A stretch of 64,000 nucleotides of DNA from Chitinophagaceae bacterium (GTDB lineage Bacteria; Bacteroidota; Bacteroidia; Chitinophagales; Chitinophagaceae), in the NCBI GenBank assembly GCA_947457465.1, contig CANGWB010000001.1:186001-250000 (forward strand), given 5' to 3'. This document shows, one piece after another, positions 28,601-34,901 of the stretch. The notes beneath the pieces were generated by a model, which had not been told where the DNA came from, ran no database searches, and saw only the letters and a list, made by a program, of their open reading frames with translations. The translations under genes were made by a program, and so were the position numbers. The first letter of the stretch is position 1, and each line of letters opens with the position of its first letter.

Positions 28601-28619
28601 ACGGGAAAAACCTTCTCAT
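19629..28619 (-). CDS. Giant beta-helix / IgGFc-like / PKD surface protein, T9SS type B cargo
   Basis: About 2,996 residues from ATG 28619, which gives a good signal peptide (MRRFFPFVISLFALIVSF...SLAQ). The in-frame ATG 28664 would add a non-signal extension and is not preferred. Order: an N-terminal beta-sandwich of about 210 residues; three modules of an Ig-like domain (TYQWQSS...YYRCVVSC) plus a right-handed parallel beta-helix rich in SNNVIYDI and YHNTISF coils, each ending D(I/L)GA(W/Y)EF; an IgGFc-binding-like block (RGRRFWVGYGHHYSFD to about ITYGLGSVESYGYN); a PKD domain; an Ig/FN3-like segment; and a C-terminal CHU_C domain (IYIPNSFTPNNDGLNDVL). First gene of the 18-kb operon. Probably a surface adhesin or glycan-binding fibre. 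No catalytic site is recognised in the beta-helices. Confidence 0.92.
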   Translation of the reverse strand: MRRFFPFVISLFALIVSFCIPKQSLAQVDINIGTGTVGNGTTTYPCPLQDFYEGSRMQYLYRASELTAAGMGPGLITAIKYNVVSVGTAGVIEAYQIRIGHTTSTSLATATWDAFSGPTVATVATNYQPVQGVNTFTLPSAFNWNGTDNILVEVCNGDANTAAGTLFTENPVVPWTTGLSFNGSHNYRADDLDNLCGSTTTTNSGLQTSRPNITFVWTPATACAGAPTGGTAAANPIFACAGQTISLTLSGQTIASGITYQWQSSPDNTNWTNIAGATTSFYSGTQVVTTYYRCVVSCTNSSQSSNSTSILVTTPGLVSGTFTINSALPTGGINFASFNDAYNYIKCGINGPVTFNVDAASGPYTEQLIITPVFGASVTNKITFNGNGRQLRFLSTNTNERAVIKLNGADHFVFDSLQITATGATATEFGFTVQLINDADSNTFRKCTIEANAVSTSTNFTPVVISSSATSASATGSANCDGNTFSDNTIIGGYYSVTNVGSSTLANQNNRFIRNKIQEFYLYGFLMNGTFNSLIESNDITRPTRANSATAIYGIYFTGLSTNARINANYIHSLFDGATTTTNDAYGIYTTGVDALAGLENRVTNNVIYDIKSNGSLYGIYNLSSDNIFYYHNTISFDDAASTAVATELTRGFYQTTVAAGIEFKNNLISLNRGGATVRAGIHAASTASVIASNNNNIYFTPSASANYGVWGTANQATLANWQAASTQDANSVIIDPSYLNFAIGNLRPTAPTLNDLGTPVGVTSDILGAPRSATTPDIGAWEFTVPACATPPTAGDATSTVSAPICPNEPVSLGLINNSFGTGQTYQWQSATSLAGPWTNIGTSQNNPNYNLNPTITLYYRCAVTCSGNTTFSTPVQVLVNALFPAGTYTINRNQPTAGTNYNSFNAAYAALRCGIAGPIVFNVVAGSGPYNEQVNMTFVQGTSAVNTVTFNGNGETITFLSTNTAQRAVFKLSGTDYFIFDSLNVVPQGSTATDFGYGFHLTNGADSNVIRKCTITLNTTSTSTNFAGIVNSAGDTPTTSGLNESDGNIIEKNTIIGGYYGITLVGSTTNAVGNNKIIDNTIRDFYLYGTYHLGNFNTLIESNRITRPNRATPTTFYGCYMTGLNTKVSINKNRIFNPFGGDPGSTSAFYGIYLTGADALSGLENVISNNAIYDIRSAGALYGVYNSSSDNVWCYHNTISFDDAAASTTSLAYAFYQITAAAGLDFKNNLISIARGGQGTKVGLYFATATTTYTSNNNNFYLTAPQSHVGFDGTNRTTLAAWQAATTQDANSVTINPFYTNAATGDFKPRSVTLDNKAAPVGITSDIMNAPRSATTPDIGAWEFTVPNCIAPPASGAATATPNVGMCIGTPILLDLSGNSAGAGQTFQWQVGNSATGPWTNLGGTRLFADTTILASGSFWYQCVMTCSGQSATSTPVQVTMNPPFPPGVYTINNTQPTNYPTGVNFNSFVEAVAVMDCGIGGAVTFNVAPGTYTEQVRIRRITGASPTSRVTFQSANGNATSVNLTFDATLATSNYTLELDSAQYITFRGITITATNATNGRAVEFAGIASFDSLLNCRVIAPVGTGTGTTVAGVFGSLVGTNNTIKGNTVIGGTQGIYYTGTSATLVTSNNNIDSNFVSGFNNNGVYVGNSNFTSVSKNEVALLDTRSAIGYGVYANNLDSAYQVNGNKVIGGTTTQTSYGIYGTGCGAVQNTGSVSNNKVILKSTQTAAVYGIYLTTMQGNFTRNNVINVGSTGATLYGLYGTGGNGGVKYYNNTVVSSGTGTGTTNVAAYFSHSTTTAGVSDIRNNIFYNSGAGRAAYYVNVSAIYSDYNMFKTNGTTLVNFGTTGYATLQDWRNAQNWDFNSISYTPAFAAGDELQPDPTNPDVWAMHGRGEQLIDNNVDINGAARPTTLTAGVPDLGAYEFLPTVTPPVLPATPAAPAPGITQYYMFGTDTVQKITWGATVPSTVDIRRYSGVIPPGLAAGQASMYYYTDVSISGSTPTGFTNRQYYIDPWMRNIPRENTVKMGRTVPAGTWFVSSNSAVDDLMNVITEPNLSFLGRFTGMTDGQAPPPAAPPSNTLDTSNRGRRFWVGYGHHYSFDFSNSQSMVLYLSAEDSANVTVRVNGTNWIRNYAIPANTVRVSDLMPENGLVDARLTDEGLFNRGISIESDKPIVAYAHILDGSTSGAGLLLPTGAWGYEYTTLNSSQYYSNNSYSWFTVVADRDSTLVEITPAVATKGGRPAGVPFQVYLNRGQVYQVMGTVSGSAGTDMSGSRVKSIPNASGKCFPIGVFSGSSRTAICYFSNGDNFIQQVFPNQAWGTKYLTFGTANSASNTQYNSNRWRVMVKDPTTVVRRNGVILNPATLVVPGNYYEFGITTGTGPSTASYIESDKPVMVAQYMISTSANECPGLAGPTGNGDPEVMYISPIEQGIKRAVFYSTNQFSINNNYINVVLPTAGLSSLTIDGINTFTDVFAHPALPGYSCVRHNLGGAAAQHIIQCDSAFNAITYGLGSVESYGYNAGTLVKNLSALPTFNNVFNTGAASSYTCKGTPFRITMQISLRPTKLEWQLSGISALTPNANVTQNNPVPIDSVVVNGRKFYIYTLPQQYTFTQTGTYSIPIKVYDPSLEGCDGSVEVNLNINVIAAPLTNFTVSGNGCLGTPLQFNGTSVPSNNVAVNSWSWNFNDPPTNGTSILQNPQYTFATPGTYNVRLRAVAADGCIGDTTKPVTINPRPTVAITQDTVYVCIGANATFTIQNPVAGGVYNWYNAATGGTLLGTGTTFVLNNVTALTSVWAEAVINGCPSSTRDRAYANILPNLVAPIAVVDSVGTSIIVWRWNAVAGAASYQVSIDNGATWITPSSGTLGLTHTITGLPLGTSVTLRVRANGGCIPAVSGPVTGQTVTEQIYIPNSFTPNNDGLNDVLQVYSNVIRSMRFSVYNQWGERIFESTNQALAWDGSHKGQPQPSGVYIYVCDILLRTGERVQRKGSVNLVR
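22857..27972 (-). repeat. Three tandem Ig plus beta-helix modules (about 1.7 kb each)
   Basis: Modules end at the DIGAWEF motif. The motif DNA recurs at about 26286 and 24600, a spacing of 1,686 bp (562 codons), and again in diverged form near 22856. Units 1 (26287-27972) and 2 (24601-26286) are close relatives; unit 3 (22857-24600) is older or faster evolving. Confidence 0.8.
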
Positions 28620-28990
28620 AAAATCAATTTTGATTGGACGATAGAAGTAGTCTATAGATCGCATGCAAACATGAAATGATCATGCTGAAGAACGAAGGGA
28701 GTTTTGGTTTTATAAAGCAGTAGTCTCGCCCCTTTGCGGAACTGCATTCAAATAAAAGTCATGGAAAACGGGTCCGGAAGACTTCCCTCGAAACAGCCAA
28801 AAGGGGCACGATTACCTAAGTGTTAAATATAATTTATTTTCAGGCAGTTTTGAATCAAAATTCAAGCCCCTATTGTACTACAAATTCTACAAGGCCTCCA
28901 CCAAAGAGTATTCACTGAGATTGGGACTCACTATTGGATATTAATCATTGACTACGTACACATTAGTAACAATGTTCTGTTGTTTTATTG
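28620..28990. other. Intergenic region upstream of the giant-protein operon
   Basis: 371 bp between the phosphoribosyltransferase gene and the giant-protein gene. I find no complete TAnnTTTG on the minus strand; the nearest is CATGTTTG at 28671-28664 (one mismatch), about 45 nt before the ATG. No hairpin with a T-run, no RNA gene and no convincing small coding frame is visible. The leader and promoter of the 18-kb operon must lie here, but I cannot place them. Confidence 0.4.
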
Positions 28991-29620
28991 TTAACATTCG
29001 TTAGCATAAATCGCGCCTTGAACCTCCCGATCGCTGACAGAAGGGAAGAACTGATAAAATCTGCCGACCCCGATGAAAGGTTCCGGCTGATGCAGGCAAA
29101 TGAAACGATCAACCAAGGGCACTATTTGAGCGGCCGCCTCTCGGGAGGAGACCGGTACGGCCACCCAAATCGCCTGGGGGCTATTGGACCGTACTATATT
29201 TATCGCATGAAGTAGGGTTCGACCGGTGGCAATACCATCATCTACTAGTAATACGACCTTGCCGCTCAGTTGGGGGAAGGGTCGATCATTGCGGTAGATC
29301 CTGTTGCGTTCACGCAGCAGCTGTCGTGCTTGTTGGATTTGATGATCAAGCTCTTCTTTAGATATTAATTGTATTTCATCTATCCAGGAGTCCTCCAAGC
29401 CGACCGCTCCGATGGCATACTCCGGATTATTGGGCGTGGTCAACTTTTTTATTAGTAACACATCCATCGGGGCATGGAGTGCAACCGCGATCTGTGATGC
29501 GATAGGCACCCCTCCCCGAGGTATCCCTAAAACGACCAGCTTATCAGGATCAACTAAAGGAATTTTGGGGATCAATTGCGCGGCAGCATCTGCCCGATCT
29601 TTGAAGAGTATTTGCTCCAT
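28991..29620 (-). CDS. Phosphoribosyltransferase family protein
   Basis: A 209-residue type I PRTase-fold protein. The PRPP-binding loop VVLLVDDGIATGRTLLHAI (about 122-140) and the upstream VVLGIPRGGVPIASQIA (PPi loop) are intact. The order and length match the predicted phosphoribosyltransferases (Rv0571c/DUF-like group, often adjacent to hydrolases) and not a named purine or pyrimidine salvage enzyme, since no base-specificity hood is recognisable. Cytoplasmic. It stands alone, 108 bp after tcdA on the same strand. The substrate cannot be given from sequence. Confidence 0.82.
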   Translation of the reverse strand: MEQILFKDRADAAAQLIPKIPLVDPDKLVVLGIPRGGVPIASQIAVALHAPMDVLLIKKLTTPNNPEYAIGAVGLEDSWIDEIQLISKEELDHQIQQARQLLRERNRIYRNDRPFPQLSGKVVLLVDDGIATGRTLLHAINIVRSNSPQAIWVAVPVSSREAAAQIVPLVDRFICLHQPEPFIGVGRFYQFFPSVSDREVQGAIYANEC

Positions 29621-29677
29621 GAGCCCGAAATTGGAAACACGGAGGAATTGATCGGCTGAGCAAAATCAGAGAACACT

Positions 29678-29745
29678 CAACTTCTCATCCCCTTAACTTC
29701 TCACCTTTCATCCTTCACCCTTCATCTTTCATCCCTCAGCCTTCA
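29678..29745. repeat. Pyrimidine-rich low-complexity intergenic repeat
   Basis: A run of imperfect 7-9 nt units of the type CTTCTCAtc, CTTCACC and CTTTCATCC between the PRTase and tcdA genes, ending inside the tcdA 3' end. Similar CTAAACTTC/CTTCTCAAC strings occur at 40902-40933, 55514-55544 and, as the complement, 38823-38853. Confidence 0.5.
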
Positions 29746-30460
29746 AGTCGCGTATCGCGACGGAGGCACATACAGCCCCGAATACAGCCGGCAAGTAGGA
29801 GATGGTTCCGTAGGCGGACTTTTTAAAGTTTGTTCCGTCCGTCAGCATTAAGCTCTCTTTGATCGGTTCTTCCGGGGAGAAAACCACTTTGAGTCCGCGT
29901 CGAATACCGAATCGTTTTTTCAATTGCTTCCGGATCTGCTGGGCGAAAGGGCAATTAAATGTTTCTGCAATATCGACCACCTGCAAACGAGTCGGATCGA
30001 GTTTCGCGCCAGCGCCCATACTGCTAACCAGGGGGATCTTTCGCTCGAGGGCCGTCTTAATGAAGGTGATCTTGGGTGTAATGCTATCGATCGCATCAAT
30101 GAGATAAGAGGGCGTTTCAGCAATGGAATCAAGCACTTGTTCGGGACGTATAAAAGAACTGATCACATGCAATTCCAATTCAGGATTGATGGCGCGCAGC
30201 CGCTCGGCCATAATGGATGCTTTGGACTCACCGTGGTTGGTGGCCAATGCCGGAAGCTGTCGATTTCTATTGGTGGGATCTACCACATCACCGTCGATGA
30301 TAGTCATTTTTCCAACACCGGCGCGGGCCACAAACTCAGCGGCATAGGACCCCACCCCACCCAAACCGACCACACATACATGTGATGATGCAAGTCGCTT
30401 TAATGCAGTTTCCCCAATGAGAAGTTGCGTACGAGAGAGCCAGGATAGGTCGGTGGTCAT
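29729..30460 (-). CDS. tcdA: tRNA threonylcarbamoyladenosine dehydratase
   Basis: TcdA (CsdL/YgdL), an E1-like enzyme that uses ATP to cyclise t6A37 of ANN-decoding tRNAs to ct6A. The 243-residue length is typical. Visible are the start LSRTQLLIGETALKRL, the nucleotide-binding glycine loop VCVVGLGGVGSYAAEFVARAG (about 28-48), the IIDGDVVDPTNRNRQ motif and the ATP-contacting DAIDSITPKITFI segment; relatives share the C-terminal FSPEEP...GTISYLPAVFG. Cytoplasmic housekeeping role. The stop region lies in a pyrimidine-rich low-complexity tract, so the last residues are less conserved. Confidence 0.95.
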   Translation of the reverse strand: MTTDLSWLSRTQLLIGETALKRLASSHVCVVGLGGVGSYAAEFVARAGVGKMTIIDGDVVDPTNRNRQLPALATNHGESKASIMAERLRAINPELELHVISSFIRPEQVLDSIAETPSYLIDAIDSITPKITFIKTALERKIPLVSSMGAGAKLDPTRLQVVDIAETFNCPFAQQIRKQLKKRFGIRRGLKVVFSPEEPIKESLMLTDGTNFKKSAYGTISYLPAVFGAVCASVAIRDLKAEG

Positions 30461-30592
30461 GGTGAACGATTGGAGTGCAAAACAACAAAATCCTTCCCGT
30501 TCACAAGGGAAATCGGTCCGAATGAGGATAATTTCCCTCGGAGAAAAAATTTGTTCTCTCTTGGAAGGGAATGGATTTACTCTATATTTGTT

Positions 30593-30600
30593 ATCGGTTT
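30593..30600 (+). promoter_or_regulatory. Bacteroidota -7 element before the SWIB protein gene
   Basis: TATATTTG, a full TAnnTTTG match, 37 nt upstream of the ATG. No TTTG at the usual -33 distance is visible. Confidence 0.5.
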
Positions 30601-30637
30601 GTAACCCAAACCCATTTAAATTCTAAAACCTTTAACC

Positions 30638-31048
30638 ATGGCAACCAAAAAGAAAGCCGCCAAGAAAGCAGCAAAGAAGCCTGCTAAGAAAGTGGCTAAG
30701 AAACCCGCTAAAAAAGTAGCGAAGAAAGCAGCAAAGAAGCCTGCTAAGAAAGTGGCTAAGAAAGCCGTAAAAAAAGTAGCTAAGAAGAAGTCAGCTCGTA
30801 AACCATCTGCTGCCTTCATGAAGCCCCTGACACCTAGCGCCAACCTGGCTGCTGTAGTCGGAAGCAAGGCTATGCCCCGCACCGAAGTGGTGAAGAAGAT
30901 CTGGGGTTACATCAAAACGAACAAGCTGCAGGACAAAACCAACAAGCGCATGATCAACGCAGATGCGAAGCTCAAAGCCGTATTCGGTGGTAAGAGCCAA
31001 GTATCCATGTTCGACATGGCGAAGCATTTGGCTAAGAACCTGAGCTAA
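30638..31048 (+). CDS. SWIB/MDM2-domain protein with histone-H1-like Lys/Ala tail
   Basis: A 136-residue basic protein. Residues 1-55 are an almost pure Lys/Ala/Pro/Val repeat (AKKPAKKVAKK units), like the C-terminal tail of histone H1 and bacterial AlgP/Hc1-type proteins. Residues 60-136 form a SWIB domain (FMKPLTPSANLAAVVG...KIWGYIKTNKLQ...NADAKLKAVFGGKSQVSMFDMAKHL). SWIB domains are typical of eukaryotic chromatin remodellers and also occur in chlamydiae and Bacteroidota. Likely a nucleoid-associated DNA-binding protein. The repeat contains a 60-bp direct duplication, so copy number may vary between strains. A strong terminator follows. Confidence 0.92.
   Translation: MATKKKAAKKAAKKPAKKVAKKPAKKVAKKAAKKPAKKVAKKAVKKVAKKKSARKPSAAFMKPLTPSANLAAVVGSKAMPRTEVVKKIWGYIKTNKLQDKTNKRMINADAKLKAVFGGKSQVSMFDMAKHLAKNLS
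30661..30780 (+). repeat. 60-bp tandem repeat encoding the Lys/Ala tail
   Basis: Two consecutive 60-bp units, 30661-30720 and 30721-30780, nearly identical for the first 43 bp; each encodes 20 residues of the basic tail. Confidence 0.9.
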
Positions 31049-31071
31049 GCAACGCTTTGCTTAACTGAATG

Positions 31072-31095
31072 AAGGCACCCTCGGGTGCCTTTTTT
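31072..31095 (+). terminator. Rho-independent terminator after the SWIB gene
   Basis: Stem AAGGCACC/GGTGCCTT with loop CTCG followed by a T-run. A smaller hairpin (TAAGCAA/TTGCTTA, 31046-31063) overlaps the stop codon just before it. The T-run abuts the stop of the opposing gene. Confidence 0.9.
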
Positions 31096-31460
31096 CATGC
31101 CATTTCGGCTGCGTACATAGGTTGTACGGAACGGATCGTCCATTGAAACGACTCTAAAGAAACGGGTGTGAGTAAACAACTCCTTACGCGTGTACCGCGA
31201 TAACGGCGACATTCATTTGAATTCTTCGCCAATAAAATGACAGATACGCCATCCGGTATCAGATTCAATGCCGCTGGGGAAGGAATGAGGCTGGCGTCGA
31301 GATAGAGGACATCAAAATGGACAGCCTCCGAAAGAGTCTTTGTCCACGTTTCGGCCATCTGAATACCCGAAATGTCGGGATGATTGTCGGCAAAGGAGCG
31401 GAGTGTTAACTCGGTCTCTGCGTCGTTGGTACAAATCAGTACATGTATAGTAGGGTGCAT
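31095..31460 (-). CDS. Degenerate receiver-like protein downstream of a NarL regulator
   Basis: A 121-residue protein, 9 bp after the response regulator gene and in the same operon. The pattern IHVLICTNDAETEL, then FDVLYLDASLIP, SVILLAK and LLTPVSLESFQ follows the beta1, beta3 (Asp of LYLDAS), beta4 and beta5 order of a receiver domain. However the acidic pair of beta1 is reduced to ND and the usual Lys of beta5 is missing, so phosphotransfer may be lost. It has no output domain. It may tune the adjacent kinase-regulator pair as a pseudo-receiver. The fold assignment is by pattern only. Confidence 0.6.
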   Translation of the reverse strand: MHPTIHVLICTNDAETELTLRSFADNHPDISGIQMAETWTKTLSEAVHFDVLYLDASLIPSPAALNLIPDGVSVILLAKNSNECRRYRGTRVRSCLLTPVSLESFQWTIRSVQPMYAAEMA

Positions 31461-31469
31461 GGAGCAAAC

Positions 31470-32114
31470 CTACAGGTCCGGAAAACGCTCATTTATGAGT
31501 TTAATCAGTGAAAGAGAGTTTTTCAGTTGGAGTTTTTTGAGAATTTTAGCCCTATGCGTATCCACCGTTCGAGGTGAGAGGAATAATTTTTCCGCGATCT
31601 CCTCGGTTGTACATCCCTCCTTCAGCAATTTAATGATATCGATCTCCCTGTCGGTAAGTGAATTGAGTCGGGCCGACTCATCATCTTCCATCAGAATATT
31701 TTGCGTGATCCGATTTTTGATCTCCGCACAGATATAGGTTTTACCCTCCATCACTTCATTGATCGCCTTATACATTTCATCCTTAGTAGAATTCTTGGTG
31801 ACGTAGCCCATTGCCCCATTAGAGATTATGCGCTTGGCGAAAGAGGGTTGATTGTGCATGGAAACCCCGATGGTGCGGGAGTTGGGTGATTTCTCCCGGA
31901 TCATCTTGACCGCATCCAACCCCGATATCGGCAAAATATTGATATCCAATATGACGATCTGAGGTTGCAGATCTGCCACCTCATCGAGTAGGGTTTGTGT
32001 ATTGTCATATACCTTAATCACCTGATAGGCCGGATCGAGGTTGATGAGGGTGGCCCAGGTTTCAGCAATGAGTACGTGATCATCAGCGATAACGATCTTG
32101 ATCTTGGTTGACAT
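31470..32114 (-). CDS. NarL/FixJ-type response regulator
   Basis: A 214-residue two-component response regulator. The receiver domain occupies about 4-120, with acidic pocket ADDH (10-13), phosphoacceptor Asp57 (VILDINIL), a Ser in VSMHNQ and Lys in GYVTKNST. A LuxR-type HTH follows (about 148-205: LTDREIDIIKLLKEGCTTEEIAEKLFLSPRTVDTHRAKI). It lies 2 bp downstream of a HisKA_3 kinase gene, so the two are almost certainly a cognate pair controlling transcription. The targets are unknown. Confidence 0.95.
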   Translation of the reverse strand: MSTKIKIVIADDHVLIAETWATLINLDPAYQVIKVYDNTQTLLDEVADLQPQIVILDINILPISGLDAVKMIREKSPNSRTIGVSMHNQPSFAKRIISNGAMGYVTKNSTKDEMYKAINEVMEGKTYICAEIKNRITQNILMEDDESARLNSLTDREIDIIKLLKEGCTTEEIAEKLFLSPRTVDTHRAKILKKLQLKNSLSLIKLINERFPDL

Positions 32115-32116
32115 AA

Positions 32117-34843
32117 TTATTCACTTGGCAATTGTATAAATGTTTTTGTTCCTTTCCCCGGAGCAGATCTGATCTCAATCAGTCCTTTATAGAATCCGAT
32201 ACGGGATCGCATACTGTCCAAGCCCACTCCCTTCTGGATCTTGGTAATATCGAAACCTTTTCCATCATCGACATAATCCATATGCAGATCGGTACCCTTG
32301 AAATACAGGTGTATCGAAATCGTATCTGCATCCGCGTACTTGAATGTGTTATTGAGCAACTCTTGCAATACTCGGAATATCACGATCTTCTTATCCAATG
32401 TAATGCGCGCATCCTCCGCTTGTGGATATACCTTTAGTTTGAATACGGGTTTGGTGAGGATGCCATAACTATCCACAAGCTCTACCACAGAATCGCGTAA
32501 TCCCAAGTCACGGATGGCGGGTGGCGCCAACGTACGAGACAGCGTACGTACCTGCTCCAAGGTTTGTTTTACGGTCTTTTCTAGCTGCGCAATATCAACC
32601 GGATCATATACAGCCTTCGACTTGATCATGTTCAGGAACAGAGACATGTAGGCAAGCATTTGTCCTACCCCGTCATGCAGATCTCTTCCTATTTGAGAGC
32701 GTTGGTCTTCTTCTGCTTGAAGCTTGGCTTCCAAAATATATTTTTCCTGATTGATACGCTCCTCCAGCAACTGCTGTTCCATCGAACGGATACGGGTAAC
32801 ATCCCAGTGAATGCCTACCGAACCCCGCACCTTTCCATTCACATCAAATACGGGCGCACCGCTGATCACCAGTCTCGCTATTTCTCCGGATTTACGAGTC
32901 ATATTTAACTCATAAATCGACTCCTTGCCTTTTTTTCGACCCCGTTCCTGTTCGGACAATATCTTCTTATCCTCCTCGCTATTTATAAATAAACGTGAAG
33001 CCACCTGTCCCTTCATTTCGGATATCGTATATCCGGTAATGCGCTCCATCGCGTTGTTAGCATAAATTATTTGCTCTTCCTGATCCACTTCCAGTACACC
33101 CAGATCCATATTCTCAAACAGCGTCCGATATTTCTCTTCGCTGGACTCGAGTGCCTGATGGGCCATTTTTTGCTCGTGCACGTCACGGATATGAAACAGC
33201 AGGTTTTGATTTTTATCCGTAGGGGAGTCAATGGTTCGTACCGCCGTATCCACCCAAAGCAACCCTTTATCCTTCTTGACTAATCTGAATGTGAATGTTT
33301 TGATGCCGGTACCCTGCAATTCTTTTTTGGCAAACCGAGGTTTTAGCATTTTCCAACACTCCTCGCAATACAGCTCGTACAAGCTCGTACCCTTGATTTC
33401 CTCCGGCGTATATCCAAGTAATCGACTCACACCAGGCGAGATATAAGAGATCTTTCCCTTCCAATCCGTGATCACGGTAACATCACTGGAATTTTGGGCG
33501 ATCAATTCAAACTGCTGCTTATCCGCCTCGAGCTCTTTTTGATATTGATACTCTTTGGTGAGGTCGAAATAGGCTCCGATATATCCTACGAATTGCCCGC
33601 TTTCCAGAAATCGAGGGACGGCAATCTCATGGATATAGTGATATTCTCCATCCTGTCCTTTGATGCTGAATACACCATCGATGGGCTCCCGACGTTTGAC
33701 CTTCTGCCCCCATTCCTCAATAGCGAGTTTTCGGTAATCGGGATGGACCAATGGAACAAAATCCTCCTGTCCTTTCATATCCTCTAAGGCAAAGCCGAAG
33801 AATTCTTTTGTCTTATCATTTGAATAGGTGACCAAGTCGTTTTGATCAGACACCCAAACCATCACCGGTAATGAATCCGTAACACGCTTGAATCGCTTCT
33901 CACTTTCCAGAATATACTCTCTGTAAAACTCTGCGCCACTGACATCCGTAATGCGCCCCGTTAACACCTCATCATTCAAAAACGGATCGAATTTTTTCTT
34001 CACCTCCTCCTCTAACCAAAGCTGTTTGTGTGTTACGGCATTCTCGATCTGATACTTAAAAGTGGCCTGTCCACTAAAGTCTAACTGACGCATGGCCTCC
34101 TGATACGCGTCTAAAGAGGCCGGCAGAATACTTTTTTGTCGCTCTTGTAATGGCTGAGACGTTTTAGTCGGATTGAAACCAAAGAACAATGGCCAGCGGG
34201 AAGTAAAAAAGCTTTTCTCCGGATGATTTTTATAAATGATATAATAGACCGCATCTGTAGACTCCAAAAAATTATTGAGCCGATAGAAATTATCGTATGC
34301 CCTTTCCTGTAAATGCTTTTGATCGGTCACATCCAAGCAATACAGGTTGATGTCATCATCTAGTAACTTCTTGTAAGTGATTGAAAATATCCTCCCCTCG
34401 GACTTGACTTCCATATTTCCGGCCGCAGTTTTGAGCAGGGTGGGAAAGGCTTCCAGAAAATCGGCGATCAGATAGGCCTTGCTTTGATATTCGACCACCC
34501 GCATGGAGAGCGACGGTGGATTTTGATAAACGATGTGACCATTGGTATTGATCCGAAAAACCGGATTCGGATTTTCTAATGGAAAATCGGCCAGCATATC
34601 CTTCTCTTTGGTGCGCAGTGCAACCTGACGTTCCAAATCCTGGTTCAGCTGTAAAAGACGCTGATTGGCATATGCATAGTCTTCCTGTGAAGCAGCGATC
34701 GACTGCTCCATGATCATTTTCTCGCGATCAAACTCATAAAAGTTCCGGCTGATCTCTTCGCATAGATCTGTCATCCCCTCCGGCCAAGAGCGGCCTTCCT
34801 GTTGCCATTTTTCCAACAAGCGCTTTAAGCGGGGATGTTGCAT
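32117..34843 (-). CDS. Cytosolic multi-PAS sensor histidine kinase (NarX/DesK class)
   Basis: A 908-residue kinase without transmembrane segments. After an N-terminal coiled coil (about 40-85) come five PAS-like domains (beginning near 85, 185, 305, 440 and 570; for example NSSDVTVITDWKGKISYISPGVSRLLGY and GVLEVDQEEQIIYANNAMERITGY). A HisKA_3 dimerisation domain follows with the phospho-His in RSQIGRDLHDGVGQML (about residue 705), then an HATPase domain with ELLNNTFKYA, DDGKGFD and GVGLDSMRSRIGF. It senses an intracellular cue, possibly redox or a small ligand; no haem or flavin motif is obvious. First gene of a kinase-regulator-pseudoreceiver operon. Confidence 0.93.
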   Translation of the reverse strand: MQHPRLKRLLEKWQQEGRSWPEGMTDLCEEISRNFYEFDREKMIMEQSIAASQEDYAYANQRLLQLNQDLERQVALRTKEKDMLADFPLENPNPVFRINTNGHIVYQNPPSLSMRVVEYQSKAYLIADFLEAFPTLLKTAAGNMEVKSEGRIFSITYKKLLDDDINLYCLDVTDQKHLQERAYDNFYRLNNFLESTDAVYYIIYKNHPEKSFFTSRWPLFFGFNPTKTSQPLQERQKSILPASLDAYQEAMRQLDFSGQATFKYQIENAVTHKQLWLEEEVKKKFDPFLNDEVLTGRITDVSGAEFYREYILESEKRFKRVTDSLPVMVWVSDQNDLVTYSNDKTKEFFGFALEDMKGQEDFVPLVHPDYRKLAIEEWGQKVKRREPIDGVFSIKGQDGEYHYIHEIAVPRFLESGQFVGYIGAYFDLTKEYQYQKELEADKQQFELIAQNSSDVTVITDWKGKISYISPGVSRLLGYTPEEIKGTSLYELYCEECWKMLKPRFAKKELQGTGIKTFTFRLVKKDKGLLWVDTAVRTIDSPTDKNQNLLFHIRDVHEQKMAHQALESSEEKYRTLFENMDLGVLEVDQEEQIIYANNAMERITGYTISEMKGQVASRLFINSEEDKKILSEQERGRKKGKESIYELNMTRKSGEIARLVISGAPVFDVNGKVRGSVGIHWDVTRIRSMEQQLLEERINQEKYILEAKLQAEEDQRSQIGRDLHDGVGQMLAYMSLFLNMIKSKAVYDPVDIAQLEKTVKQTLEQVRTLSRTLAPPAIRDLGLRDSVVELVDSYGILTKPVFKLKVYPQAEDARITLDKKIVIFRVLQELLNNTFKYADADTISIHLYFKGTDLHMDYVDDGKGFDITKIQKGVGLDSMRSRIGFYKGLIEIRSAPGKGTKTFIQLPSE

Positions 34844-34901
34844 GATTAAATCTCCTCGAAAATAGTCAAGTCCAATTACGTGAATTTAATAAGTGAACTA
34901 C

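Noticed and set aside
30661-30780. 60-bp repeat at the SWIB gene as a CRISPR-like element
   Set aside because: It is in frame, has no spacers and encodes a Lys/Ala tail.
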